The translations under genes were made by a program, and so were the position numbers. Shown piece by piece: positions 24,106-34,979 of a stretch of 64,000 nucleotides of DNA. Source of the stretch: Punica granatum (Eukaryota; Streptophyta; Magnoliopsida; Myrtales; Lythraceae); assembly GCF_007655135.1 (NCBI RefSeq), contig NC_045132.1, positions 13,144,001-13,208,000 of the forward strand, written 5' to 3'. Each line of letters starts with the position of its first letter. The first letter of the stretch is position 1. The notes beneath the pieces were generated by a model. The model searched no databases and was not told where the DNA came from. It saw only the letters and a list, made by a program, of their open reading frames with translations.

Positions 24106-24175
24106 TTCAACACCCTAATCATCAATCACAGGGTTCAATGCCCTAATCATCACTCATAGGGTCCAATGCCCTATT
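24106..24175 (+). repeat. Three small hairpin repeats in LTR of A
   Basis: AGGGTTCAACACCCT, AGGGTTCAATGCCCT and AGGGTCCAATGCCCT follow one another about 32 bp apart. Each has AGGG / CCCT arms. The same trio is in N (about 5085-5150 and 15465-15535) and X (35745-35825). Related GGGGTTCAACGCCCC and GAGGTCCAACGCCTC are in B. Confidence 0.6.
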
Positions 24176-24615
24176 CAGTGAGAGTGTGCATCGAGTTCCA
24201 GTTTTTCGGTGTTTTCCTAAACTCACGGTGAGTTAGAGCGGAATAATAATCGAAATCGAGTCGACTGGAATTCGGCCATTTGTAATTTGTATTTATTGTT
24301 TTTTGAGAGCATTGTAAGAATTTTATTTTGTACATTCATTCTGTAAGAATTCCAGTCGGTGAGCGAACGGTCCGAGAGTCGAATTAATCGAATCGGTCTA
24401 ATGCTTGCCCAGATACAAGTAAATCCAAGAACTCGTGGTTCTGGTTCACGCAGGGATTTAGCCTCCATGGTTCGATGAACTGTAACGCAAGATTGTGAAA
24501 CAATTCCTCGACACACGGGTTTACTTCTCTCTCGGCTTCTCCACCGACATCGTTTAATTCATCAAAGTTACGGTGTCAAAACGTGTGAGTCGAGTGCACC
24601 CTAATTCATGCGGTA

Positions 24616-24621
24616 AATAAA
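24616..24621 (+). promoter_or_regulatory. Possible LTR polyadenylation signal (A)
   Basis: AATAAA in context GCGGTAAATAAAA. It is conserved in both LTR families (51207-51212 and 63345-63350 in B), about 40 bp before a GC-rich hairpin and about 320 bp before the LTR end. Confidence 0.45.
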
Positions 24622-24935
24622 ACAAAATGCAAGCCTAGCAAACCAGAGTACCGAAAGGGCGTGCGGGATATAGGCCCGCGCGTAACATGAACCTCCGAAC
24701 TCGGATTTTCCGGTTCCGCACAGACTAATGCCTTAACAACAACTAGGTGTTCCATACCCCTAGATCCGGGTAACTTATCCGCCCTCGACCTTCGGGTCGT
24801 AAAATGATAAGTGGCGACTCCTTCTCTCACGCGTGTTCGTCACGCGTCCCCATGGGGAGGTGGACACTCCCAAGCCACGCGATCCAAAAGCGTGTGATGC
24901 GGGCCCCGGCGAGAGTCCACATTCGGGTCCGTACA

Positions 24936-25937
24936 GGGTCCAACACCCCAAATCACCGAACACGAGGTCCAACACCCCCTCACACACTGAATGTGCGCAA
25001 CCCGAATGCGGAATGGGATCTAACCTCGAGTCACCATTACGCTCGAAGTACAGCCTATGTGGAAGGCGACTTAGATTGGATGTGTGAATCGTGGTTAGAT
25101 ATCACCCGGAAGCTCGATCGGTCTAACGGTTACAGTGAGAATCAATCAATTCTCCTATCACCCGTCGGTCCGATCGGACCCGACCCCCAGCTCTTTGAGC
25201 TGCGTTGCTTTAATTTATTTATCGGTCATTCAAAACACACGGTGAGCCGGAGCGGAATATTGACCCAATGCAAACCGATCGAGATCGATTTACTTTATTC
25301 AGTTGTACTTTGTAATTATTCGAGTGTACATTGCGAGGATCTTATTTGTACATCTATTCATTCATTTGTAAGGATCCCCGATCGGCAAGCGAGAGGTTTG
25401 AGTGTCGAACCGGTCAAGTTGGTCTATTAATACCTAGAGACGAGTAAGCCCGAATACTCACGGTTTCGGCTCACGCAGGGAGTCGACCGCCATGGTTTGA
25501 CGAACTGTAAACGTTAGGATAGTGAACCGACTCCTCAACGCACAAGCCTACTCATCTTTCGGGTTCTTGGCCTAACTTGATCAATTCATTGACATTACGG
25601 TGTCAAAACGGGCGAGTCAAGTGCAACCCTAAATCACGCGGTAAATAAACAAAACGGCAAGCCTAGCAAACTAGAGTACCGAAAGGGCGTACGGGATATA
25701 GGCCCGCATGTAATAGAACCCCCAAATTTGAAATTTCCGGTTCCGTATGACCATTGCCTTAGCATTTAGGTGTACCCTGTACCCCTAGACCCGGGCGACT
25801 CAATAGCCCTCGACCTACGGGTAGTAAACAGTAAGTGGCGACTCCTTCTTATGCGCGTCCATCACGCGTCCCCAGAAAGGTGGACACTCTCAAGCCGCGT
25901 TGCATAGGCTTCGCGCATGCGTGCCCCGCGTTACACA
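24936..25937 (+). mobile_element. Element C 5' LTR, terminal 1 kb
   Basis: Matches 50498-51516 of the B 5' LTR and ends in CACA directly before GCT and the PBS. Element A interrupts it at 24935/24936, inside a hairpin repeat (GGGTCCAACACCCC). It contains a TAAATAAA motif near 25645 and a degenerate form of the LTR hairpin near 25689-25710. Confidence 0.75.
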
Positions 25938-25940
25938 GCT

Positions 25941-25958
25941 TGGCGACTCCACTGGGGA
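25941..25958 (+). other. Element C primer binding site (tRNA-Arg)
   Basis: TGGCGACTCCACTGGGGA, 3 nt after the LTR end. It is complementary to plant tRNA-Arg 3' sequence with one mismatch (A for G in CGCTGGGG). It is identical to the PBS of B. Confidence 0.88.
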
Positions 25959-26577
25959 CATACTCAGTGGGTTCGGGCTCAATTCCGTTTGTTTGCTTGC
26001 ATGTTTATTTATCGCTTTCCGTACATTTATTTTAAGCACATTTATTTCGCGCACGTTTATTTTACGCACTTGCATCGCATTAGTCTAGCGGGTTTCTAGG
26101 TACCTTGTCCGAAATCCCACGGGCACCAAAATAGGAAGCTAGGTTAGTCAGAGGTTCCGAGTAAGGGAACGGATCGAGTAGGCTATGCTACCGAACCGCC
26201 CCCCAAAGTTCCTCGCTCGATTTCATGGAATTCACACCCTTGTGTCGGGAGCCCCCATCCCTAGGCAGCACGATCCTTGTAGTACCAATCCATGCATCGT
26301 GCTATGCCTCCATGCAAGCCTTCAACCCGACTCCGACAACAGTCCATCGGGTCGACCTACGAGCCACTTGAGTCTTTTCCATTTCAAGAGCGATGTACAT
26401 GTAATTTCTATTAAGCCGTGGGCATTTACTCTCTTCGCACACATGCATCATGCAGTTTTTAAAAATTAGGATGTCATTCATGTTGACGAGTCCTAAGCGG
26501 ATTTTCCTGTCGTCTTGGTAAGGCACGCCTTGCTTGGCCTCCTGCCCGCGTCTCGACAGAGTCCGTCAGCTCACTAG
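25959..26577 (+). other. Element C 5' leader
   Basis: Non-coding leader shared with B (51538-52180) and, more distantly, N and X. It starts with the TTTATTTATCGCTTTCCG motif at about 25998, related to the TTTACTGCTTTC core of the arrays. No coding signal found. Confidence 0.6.
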
Positions 26578-26841
26578 GACCTTACCGACCCGCTACAAAA
26601 TGAAAAACTCACCGGCCAACCACAACCTCAGAGGGAGCTTGTCCAAACTCGCGCCAAGCTGCAGAGATGCGGTCAGGAGCTCGCTCGAGCGAACGCCGCC
26701 CTGGAGAGGTCTAGGAAGAGGGCTCGAGGAGGCCCACACATGTACGCTAGGATAGATATCTCCGCAGGGTCCTCGCCTAGAACCAGTGCTTTCCAAGGCT
26801 ACGCTCGCTCAAACTCCGAGTGTGATGGAAGATTGGCTTAA
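26578..26841 (+). pseudogene. Gag-like coiled-coil remnant, element C
   Basis: An 87-codon frame open from just after a TAG to TAA at 26839, without an ATG at its head. Its middle reads QRELVQTRAKLQRCGQELAR then ANAALERSRKRARGG, a charged, heptad-like helix of the kind found in plant retrotransposon Gag proteins. B has the same segment (52243-52482) with an in-frame TGA and an upstream shift; N and X lack it. I infer the last trace of gag from position (after PBS and leader) and composition. No capsid or zinc-knuckle motif remains. Confidence 0.4.
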
Positions 26842-28593
26842 GGCTTTATTTTATAAAATTTACATTGCACTTTGAACATTTTGAGTTAATGTAAATGACA
26901 ACATTAGCTTTTAAAATACACGCATTTCATGCATCCTATTCATTTACTGTTTTACATAACAGCTAACATTTCTACTCGCAGTTTTCACATTTTCACGACA
27001 ATGCGTGCTGTGATCAGAGGCCGAATCTATCCCGTCCACCCACCCCGCACTACAGGCGAGCTAAGACCTCCTTCGCGGGTAGACCACCTACAATCTTCAC
27101 CTTCCCTCCACGGCAAGGCGAGCCGTGGCCCGAGGGCCGACCCACCTCCTCAGGCAAAGCGAACTCCCTACTAATCCGGCGCAATCGAGCACGTCATCGC
27201 ATGACCAAGTATACGTCCCTTCATGCTACCGAGTGCTTCCATCAGCACGATTGAGTGGGCTCTTTCGCGTCGTGCGAGCCCGCCCTTACCTTGCCCATGC
27301 ACACACCCTCGGCGTGCTCGCACGACGCCTACCAAGCCAGTTCGCTCCTCTATGCAGTTGCATTCGAATTACGAATAGTTATTGTTCCTTCATTACTTTT
27401 CCTCTTCCCATTGCAGGAAATAACTGACAAGAAGGCAATTTGAACCTTGAACGACCATAATAAGGACAATGAACACTTCCCTTCCAACACCTTAGAACTT
27501 CGACACTGAATCCCAACCCTCCCTCCGCAAAAGATCACAGGCAACAACTCCGACGAACAGAGCATGACCCTGCCCACCCGCCGCGAAAGTCACTAGCACG
27601 GTCACATCTCCGACCGGAGAATGATCCCTGCCAACCCTCCGCTGTGGCCATCAACCAGCCACTGTGGCAACATACACTCTTCCCTAAACTCTCTTTTACA
27701 TTTATTTATATGCATTCCCAAAGGAGCTTTCGGCATGAACGAATTCGTCACGGGGGCACTAGGATAGCCCCGAAGATGCCCTGTTGGTTTTGTCGGAATT
27801 GTTCGATTCGTTTGTCCTCATGGGATCCGGCTCCTCGAGCCTTCCCTAGGACGGCTGCGCATGCCAACCCGTAATCGGGGAAAGTACACCTATGTGGCCC
27901 CTAGCCACGGTCTGCCCACTCCAGGGTGGCAATAACTAGATCTCGGAATTGAGTGTCCTCCACGCGCGGCACCCCATGGGTCGCACGTTGGACAAGGGGA
28001 TTTTTCCATGGGTCAACTCCATATTTCTTACCGCATATTCCACTGATCAATCACCTAATGCATCATCTTCTTTGTCATCTCTCACAGGGACACGCCAGTC
28101 ACAAGCGAAGAACGATACACAGGTTCACATCTCCCTGAGAATTCCTCTCGGACCCTTTCCTCATACTTCGACGAGGGAGGTTTCCGACGAATACGTACCC
28201 CCCATGAAGCCGAAGACAGAGACAATCGAACAAACCATTCAACCTCGACGCGTGCGTCTCCACCGAGATCGAGCGACATTCCGGGGCAAATTGGGTCTTC
28301 CCCACTGTACAGAGCCATCACCGACAACATACAACGACAAGTCCTGGGGCAGGACACATTCGGCTTCAAGAGTGCCTATCATCCAAGGGGCACCCTCCAC
28401 AGGAGCGATAATGCATGATCAGGAGTGGCGATTGCACAAGACGCCCGACACAGATCACAAAGACCGGGGCATCCCCATCCAACATTCACGGGAAGCAACT
28501 TCGATTACCCACACTCCCGGGGTAATTTTGTTTTCATTTTAGACAATAGGGGAAAACCATTTGTAAAGTTTGCAATGACAAATGACGTGAAGT
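26842..28593 (+). other. Element C central internal region
   Basis: Conserved non-coding sequence with about one copy of the ~110-bp repeat (27040-27150), the splice-acceptor-like TTCCCATTGCAG (to 27416) and blocks matching B (54240-55225). The middle array of B is missing: sequence passes from the acceptor-like site to GACGAACAGAGCATG within about 140 bp. Frames such as 27949-28542 (197 codons) have no counterpart in B and no recognisable domain. Confidence 0.55.
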
Positions 28594-28995
28594 TTGACTT
28601 TCGAGTACACAAGAGTCAAAATTTCAAAAAAAGCTGGCCCTCACAAAATAGGGCTAGGGCAGCAACAAGCAACAATTCTCCACGAGGTGAACCACACTAA
28701 AGCATCTCAGCAATACAAAGTCGAGGAGTTTCAAACAAAGACACGGGGCACAAAACAAACCCCAGCTGCAAGAAAAAAACTGAGTGAAAAGAAGAGGGAA
28801 AAACCCGCCAATGAAGAGAGAGAAAAGAAGCGGGAAAAACTTGCCAACAAAAAAAAAGGGCAGCGTCGAGGTTCGCCAAAAGATCCGGCGCCCGTAATCC
28901 CAAAGAAATCAACAAACCCTAACAAAAATGGGGGTAGCAGTCGCAACTCCTTGATGGAGACAGAATACCACGCACTCGGAGGTCGAATCTTTTGA
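28594..28995 (+). pseudogene. Lysine-rich low-complexity reading frame, element C
   Basis: A 133-codon frame with ARKKLSEKKREKPANEEREK in the middle, the counterpart of 11572-12018 in N in the same register. X and B are shifted. It derives from AG-rich ~35-bp repeats. No domain recognised; coding status unproven. Confidence 0.3.
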
Positions 28996-30229
28996 ACCCT
29001 TCGCCCTTGCAAACTCGAGAGACAAAAGAATCGAGCCCGCTAGGTCGAAAACCCCATTTGGAGGCGGCCTAGGCAAAAACTAGGGCAAAAGAGAGGCACG
29101 ACCGGAAATCCCTTGTGGGCGGCCGTGGCAAAAGGAGAGCTTATCCCCTTTAGGTTGAGAGGTTCAGCCCCGAGGCGGGTGACCGTAGTAAAAGGAGAGT
29201 AAAATGAGAGATAAACAAAACAGTCACCCTGGACCTTCGCACACTACGCGGACCAAGGATCCCCAAGGGAAATGACCAGGTTATCTACTCCAACACGATC
29301 CCCGATCGGCTCTCCTACCTAACTTAACCGTCCAAGGCGGATTCTTCTTCAAGCACAGTGGGCGACCAAGCATGCAATCCAAACAGTTCAAGACAGTCAA
29401 CACCAATCGAAGGACATAAGAGAATGGGGGGTACATCTCACGGAAGGCGTGAACCCGTGTATCCTTTCAGCCTTGGGCAACGTGCTCCCCAAGCTTTCTC
29501 TTTTCTCTTTGTCATTGCACAACTCCAAAATGGGTCACAACCACCCTTCAATCGGCTACCACAAAGCCAAAATCCTAGACATTTCTTTCCGGGAGTCTAC
29601 TCATAACACTCTGGAAATGACTAGACCGAGGTCTAACCAAATTTGAACAAAAATTCCCCATGCGGGTTGCAAATGCAGCCGCCCTACGGCACCCTGATGA
29701 GAAGGGTCATAAGCTCACGGACGCCCGATAGAGCTGCTTGGGCACCTTTGAGAACGTCTCGATATGCCCATGCAAGGCCAATGGAGCCCCGAAGGCCTCG
29801 CATCGTGGCCTCTGAAAGCGGGACCCCCATTCGCATCACCAAAGCAAAAACTCTTCACGGGTCGCCCAGGCGACCCGAAACTGAAGAGCATGCGTCGCAA
29901 ACACTTTCTTTTACCTATGCTTACAAATCGTTTATAATCCCATGACTTACTAATGATGTCAGGAACATAGGTTCAACAAACGCGGGAACTACAGCAGACT
30001 CTGATTCCCGATCCCTCGGGTACGTAGGTGCTCCACCCTAGAGCTCGAGTCCCAATCATAAGACCGGGGCATCCCCAACAAACAGGCAACCGCCCCAACA
30101 GCGGGACCAGTCTCCGGCAAATCAATGCCTTCACGGTCGCATACCTGATGCCATAGTCTAACAAATTCTTAATCGTGCGACAAATGGCGATTAGCGCCAA
30201 CCACCGCGTCCCCACGGCACACCCGCGAT
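28996..30229 (+). other. Element C conserved block before the 3' array
   Basis: Matches 55475-56650 of B and the reverse of 10504-11571 in N and 41783-42956 in X. Landmarks are 'ggcctaggcaaaaactagg', two AAAGGAGAG repeats, 'gaacgtctcgatatgccc' and 'cgggtcgcccaggcgaccc'. The last is a perfect inverted repeat, CGGGTCGCC / GGCGACCC. No conserved frame. Confidence 0.55.
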
Positions 30230-30930
30230 ATTTACTGCTTTCCGGACTTCGTCTCCAGTACTTCGAGTCAATCTTTACAGCTTTCCGGATTTCGCGTCCA
30301 CATTTACTGCTTTTCGGACTTCGCGTCCACATTTACTGCTTTTCGGACTTCGCGTCCACATTTACTGCTTTTCGGATTTCGCGTTCACATTTACTGCTTT
30401 CTAGACTCCGCGTCCATATTTACTGCTTTCCACGGCTTCGCCCTAGTATTTTACTGCTTTCCACGGGCTTTGTCTTAGTATTCTACTGCTTTCCATGAGC
30501 TTCGCCCTAGTAATGTACTGCTTTCCACGGGTTTCGGCCTAGTATTCTACTGCTTTCCACGGGTTTCGGCCTAGTAATTTACTGCTTTCCACGGGTTTCG
30601 GCCTAGTATTCTACTGCTTTCCACGGGCTTCGACGTAGTAATTTATTGCTTTCCACGGGCTTCGGCCTAGTAATGTACTGCTTTCCACGGGCTTCGGCCT
30701 AGTATTTTACTGCTTTCCAAATGATTCGGCCTAGTAATTTACTTCTTTCCACGGGTTTCGGCCTAGTATTCTACTGCTTTCCACAGGCTTCGGCCTAGTA
30801 TTCTAGGCTGCTTTCCACGGGTTTCGGCCTAGTATTTTACTGATTTTCACAGGCTTCGACCTAGTATTCTATTTCTTTCCATGGGCCTCAGCTTAGTATC
30901 TTATTGTTTTCCACGGACTTCAGCCCTATA
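30230..30930 (+). repeat. Element C 3' UTR minisatellite array (~30-bp unit)
   Basis: About twenty imperfect units built from TTTACTGCTTTCC plus ACGGGCTTCGGCCTAGTA. The first few units instead carry GGACTTCGCGTCC. Many contain GGGC-TTCG-GCCT, which as RNA is a C(UUCG)G tetraloop on a short stem. Both unit types recur in the 3' array of B (57300-58345). Confidence 0.9.
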
Positions 30931-31163
30931 TATACCGCTTTGCGGGCTCAGGCCCCTCATGTACCGTTTCAAAATCCCCACCTCTCAACTCCGTTGCCAT
31001 TTGTGACAGGTCCGTGCACTTGCACGGTTTTTCTCAGACATCTAAAGCGAAAGAACAAGCGTCTAAGGAAAGACGTCGGAGCAGTCGCTGGGACCAAAAG
31101 GGATGCTTCTCATAGTCTTTGGCTACATCCTCTAATCGAACATGCAACCAAAGAGGGGCAAAC
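30931..31163 (+). other. Element C 3' UTR end, hairpin and PPT
   Basis: Ends in the polypurine tract AAAGAGGGGCAAAC (31150-31163) directly before the 3' LTR. Arms CTTTGGCTAC (31117-31126) and GCAACCAAAG (31144-31153) form a stem that runs into the PPT. Confidence 0.85.
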
Positions 31164-32743
31164 TGTCAGCACCCCATTTTGGTCATCCGACTCTAACAAA
31201 GGACTCTCGACAGAAGCTCGGGTTACTATTCATGACCCGGCAATCGGAGGCGAACGCTCGGACATAAGGGGGCACGGACTACGGAAGAGAAGTAGGCTCC
31301 ATTAGAAAAGCCCAGAAGGGCAATCAAAAGGGCAGATAAACAACGAACCCCAAAACAGTAGAAGCCGGCACTGTGGCACTATTCATCGTCGGATCACCGG
31401 AGCGTCAAAAGATATCCAATATGGGACTCTAAAAATTCCTCTGGGTACCAGAATGACCAATGGCACCTCCGAGATCATTTCAGAAGCCTCATGCTTAAGT
31501 CGGGGCATTCCCGAACATTTGCAGACGCCTTCCTAACAGGGCTCTCGGGACGACTGATCCACGGACAAGTAAACGGCACCCGGAAACAAGCCTACACACA
31601 CCCAATGACAACCAGGATCATGGAACAAGTTTCAGACCGCCTTTTGGAGTTCATCTTGGTCTCCTGAATGGATCCCGACCGGGAAAAAAAGGGCGTTTTC
31701 TGCGCAAAAGCATAGCCGGAGACCCTTTTAACGAATCGTCAACGCACGAAATCAGCGCTAATCAATCCCAGGGACATCAAGGGCTTGGGAGATAAGCCTT
31801 GATCACATTGCACGATCCGTTTAGGGTTCTCGAGTACCATTCGGCAGTAAAAGGACCCTTTTCAAACGGAATCTCGCGCTCAAAGCCTATTCAGGGGAAT
31901 GTTGATGCCCAAACTCTGCACCACCCACTCCCAACAGCCCCCAGGGGCTAGGAAATCATTTCGATTCGGACCAAGAAAATCATACCGATCTCCCGAATGA
32001 CATTTCAATGGTCACAAATGCCTCTCGACAAGCCTTCGTGACTCGTTTTTGACAAACGGAGATCACAGTGGTCTCTGAACACATCAAAACACTCGGGAAA
32101 CACTGAGAAAGCCTCGTTTGCGGATTCTTAGGACGCCTCCGGATATTGATCTCTAGCCAAGGTCGGCGAGTCAACCGTTCTGCCCAAGACACAAAGCACA
32201 CCGACGCGAGCAATACAGCACGCAGAGGTACGAACAGGCGACAGAAATGAACAACTTCGCCCCGATCATCCAAACGGGGCAAAGCCGGCTTTCGAGTCCC
32301 CGAGTCACCCGAGCATTCGCTTACAAGAAGCATGTCAATATTAGGCTCATTAAAATCATATTTACTCGTACATCGATAATCCGTCGTTCAAGCGAACCAC
32401 AAAAATCGAATGCGTGACCAATCAAGTCTCGAGTTTCTTCCGGCTTTTCTCCTAATCAAGTGGGACCCTTGAGCTAGCCAAGCCAAGCCGAGCCAAGCCA
32501 AGCTGCAAGCCAAGGCTCCTCTCTAAAAGCAAGCCAAATGAGCCTCCACCACTCAAATTCAAAATATCTCTTACACCCATCAACTCCACTCTTCCATCCA
32601 TCAACTCCACTCTTCCATCCATCATCTCCCATCAACCTTTTCAAGACAACTTCCCCTCCCTAATCCCTCTTAAAAATTCGGATCTCCTAAGCACTCCCCT
32701 CTAATTGCACTTTATTTCACTAATTATGCCTCATTAAGCCTCC

Positions 32744-32749
32744 TATAAG
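32744..32749 (+). promoter_or_regulatory. TATA-like box in 3' LTR of C
   Basis: TATAAG in context CCTCCTATAAGT, matching 47677-47682 and 59805-59810 in B. 'taattgcact...tcactaat' precedes it in all. Confidence 0.45.
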
Positions 32750-32954
32750 TTCCTATGCATCATTAACCTCAATGACAACTCAACTTCCATCACCTCTCTA
32801 GCTTTCTCACTCTAGGAAACCCTCTCCAAGTCCTCTCAAACTTCAGCACTTTCCAGAATTCGCACAGCCCAAGCACAGCCCGGCTCCAAGGCCGTTTTGC
32901 CCGAAAACTCAACCGTTTTCCGGCGACCGCCGCCCAACCCGAACCAACTTCAAC

Positions 32955-33620
32955 CAAACTTCATACCCCACATGTCTTCGACCTCCCAAGTCCATTTCCG
33001 GTGTTAGTTTTGTGATTCAGAGCCTCCAGCATCCCGTTCCAGCCCAGTCCAGATTCGGGTCCATAGGGAGTTTTCCAGTTTCTAGGCGAGTTCTTCCTTC
33101 CCGACTTATCCGAGCTTCAACCAAACTTCATACCCACATGTATTCAACCTCCCGAGTCTATTTCCAGTGTTAGTTTTGTGATTCAGAGCCTCCAGCATCC
33201 CGTTCCAGCTCAGTCCAGATTCGGGTCCCTAGGGAGGTTCCCGGTTTCTAGGCGAGTTCTTCCTTCCCGACTTATCCGAGCTTCAACCAAACTTCATACC
33301 CACATGTATTCGACCTCCGAAGTCCATTTCCGGTGTTAGTTTTGTGTTTTAGAGCCTCCAGCATCCCGTTCCAGCCCAGTCCAGATTTGGGTCCCTAGGG
33401 AGTTTCCCGGTTTCCAGGCGAGTTCTTCCTTCCCATCTTATCCAAGCCTCAAACAAACTTCATACCCCACACGTATTCGACCTCCTGAGTCCATTTCCGA
33501 CCTTAGATTTTTCATTTTGGAAGCTTCCAGCAGTCTGTTTTGCCCATGTCCAGAATCGGGCTCCCTAGACGATTTCACGGCTTCCCGGGCTTCCTCGATG
33601 CCATTCCTACCCACGACCAT
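32955..33620 (+). repeat. Four tandem ~166-bp repeats in LTR of C
   Basis: The phrase ACTTCATA recurs at 32958, 33125, 33291 and 33457, giving periods of 167, 166 and 166 bp. Units share CGACCTCC, AGTCCATTTCCGGTGTTAG and GAGCCTCCAGCATCCCGTTC. B has two such units (from about 47881 and 48048); the other LTR family has one equivalent. Confidence 0.85.
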
Positions 33621-33731
33621 GACGAGTCGTGCCATCACTTTCTAAGGGTTCCTCATGACCCTCAGTCTCCCCCGTGACGAGGTGGTCGCGGGCCGAGAGC
33701 CGTTCAGCCGAGCAAGACCTCATTTTCCCTT

Positions 33732-34071
33732 TTATTCTCCGGGTAAATTACAAAAAAAACCCAAGTTTTGCAAAATGTCTCAATTTTGTCCTAAATTTTG
33801 TTTTGTAACAGAAAAAACCATAAGTTTTCTAAAATGTCTCAAAAATGACCTCCGTTATAACTTCCGTCAATTTTTGCCTACGTGTGACCTACGTGGACTG
33901 TTAAAGGGACCCACCATTAGCAACAAAAATTGACGGAAGTTATAACGGAGGTCATTTTTGAGACATTTTAGAAAACTTATAGTTTTTTTTTGTTACAAAA
34001 CAAAATTTAAGACAAAACTGAGACTTTTTACAAAATTTGAGTTTTTTTTTTGTAATTTGCCCTAATTCTCC
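33732..34071. mobile_element. Mutator-type foldback MITE with 9-bp TSD
   Basis: The element itself is 33741-34062 (322 bp). It begins GGGTAAATTACAAAAAAAAC and ends with the reverse complement of GGGCAAATTACAAAAAAAAA. Arms of about 130-140 bp pair almost fully; the inner part (CAAAAATTGACGGAAGTTAT and its complement) is a perfect match. A ~50-nt spacer separates them. Flanks TTATTCTCC (33732-33740) and TAATTCTCC (34063-34071) are 9-bp duplications with one mismatch, which indicates a Mutator-like transposase. It has no coding capacity. The same LTR position in B (about 48340) lacks it, providing an empty site. Confidence 0.92.
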
Positions 34072-34329
34072 TTACCGGGTTTTTTTTTGTGAACTTATCA
34101 GTTCTTTCTTTGAGTTTCTGGGTTTGTTCGAGCTTTGGAACCCTATCATTTCATCATAGACACTTCAAGAAGTCCCTTAGGAGTCGGAGGAACCCGAGCC
34201 AGCTTGGTGCAACACCCAGAGCCCCCCTTTGCAGCCGTTTCAACCCAAACAGCCCAGTCGGGTCTGTTCCTCTGGTTTTCTTTTCTGACCCAAACTTTGC
34301 AGGAACATACAGGTCAGCTCGGGTTGAAC

Positions 34330-34760
34330 CACGCTACGAGCCACCTATCACCATGATCCTCAGTCAGTTAGGACTCCAATGCCACCAACCTTCCATCAAA
34401 AGGCCACCAGGAACCTCCTATAGAGCCTTTTCTTTATCGGGTGCCATTCGGGTCTGTTTTGCCCTGACTGGGTCATTTTATTTTTTACTGATCGGACTTT
34501 GCTTTTGATTTCCAGTAAATCTACACTTGCAATCTTCACGAAAATAGCGCATGCGTGATCCTCAGTCTCTTGGGAATTCAACGCAACCGACCTTGCGCGA
34601 AAAGGCCACCCCAATCAACCGGTACAGCCCCGACAAGTCGGACTGCCAGCCGACCCGACTTGACCAATTCGAGTATGTTCATTCCAGGGGGCAAAACCGA
34701 CTTCCCGAACCCATTTTTTCGAATTTCCTCGGCTTTTCCCGTATCCCGGGGCTAGGTATA
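34330..34760 (+). repeat. ~190-bp tandem repeats in LTR of C
   Basis: Two to three diverged units start with GATCCTCAGTCAGTTAGGA-like sequence (34352, 34557) and contain GTCGGG and GGGTGCCATTCGGGTCTG. They match the units in B (48418, 48611, 48815). Confidence 0.65.
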
Positions 34761-34979
34761 ATCATTCCCGACTTAGAGAAGTTAAGACTTTTACGTTCTC
34801 TTTGCGTTTGTGGGGCGATAAGGTGGTCCATGACTGATTCGCATGCAAGTTTATGTTTTTATGTGTTTTTACATCATATTATGCATGTCTTCATCGTATA
34901 CAGTGCTTGCATGTCGAGAAATAGTTTGAATCATAGTCGAGGAGACCTTGCTAGCTCGGGCAAGCCAAAGGAGCCTCTC

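Larger units (their letters stand above)
19599..24935 (+). mobile_element. Element A 3' LTR
   Basis: 5337 bp, from TGTCAGCACCCC at 19599 to CCGTACA at 24935. It is homologous over its length to the LTRs of X and M in reverse orientation. It has a TATA box at 21238-21244, tandem ~190-200-bp repeats at about 21640-22110, three small hairpin repeats at 24106-24175, AATAAA at 24616-24621 and the conserved hairpin at 24661-24681. The next bases (24936 on) belong to the LTR of element C, so this is the right end of A; the target duplication should be GGGTC at 24936-24940, with its partner outside the window. Confidence 0.85.

Noticed and set aside
24804..25430. 208-codon plus-strand frame
   Set aside because: It crosses the boundary between the A and C LTRs, so it is a chance frame created by the insertion.
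27949..28542. 197-codon plus-strand frame as a possible internal gene
   Set aside because: The homologous region of B (about 54640-55225) does not keep this frame, and no domain or Gag/Pol motif is visible.
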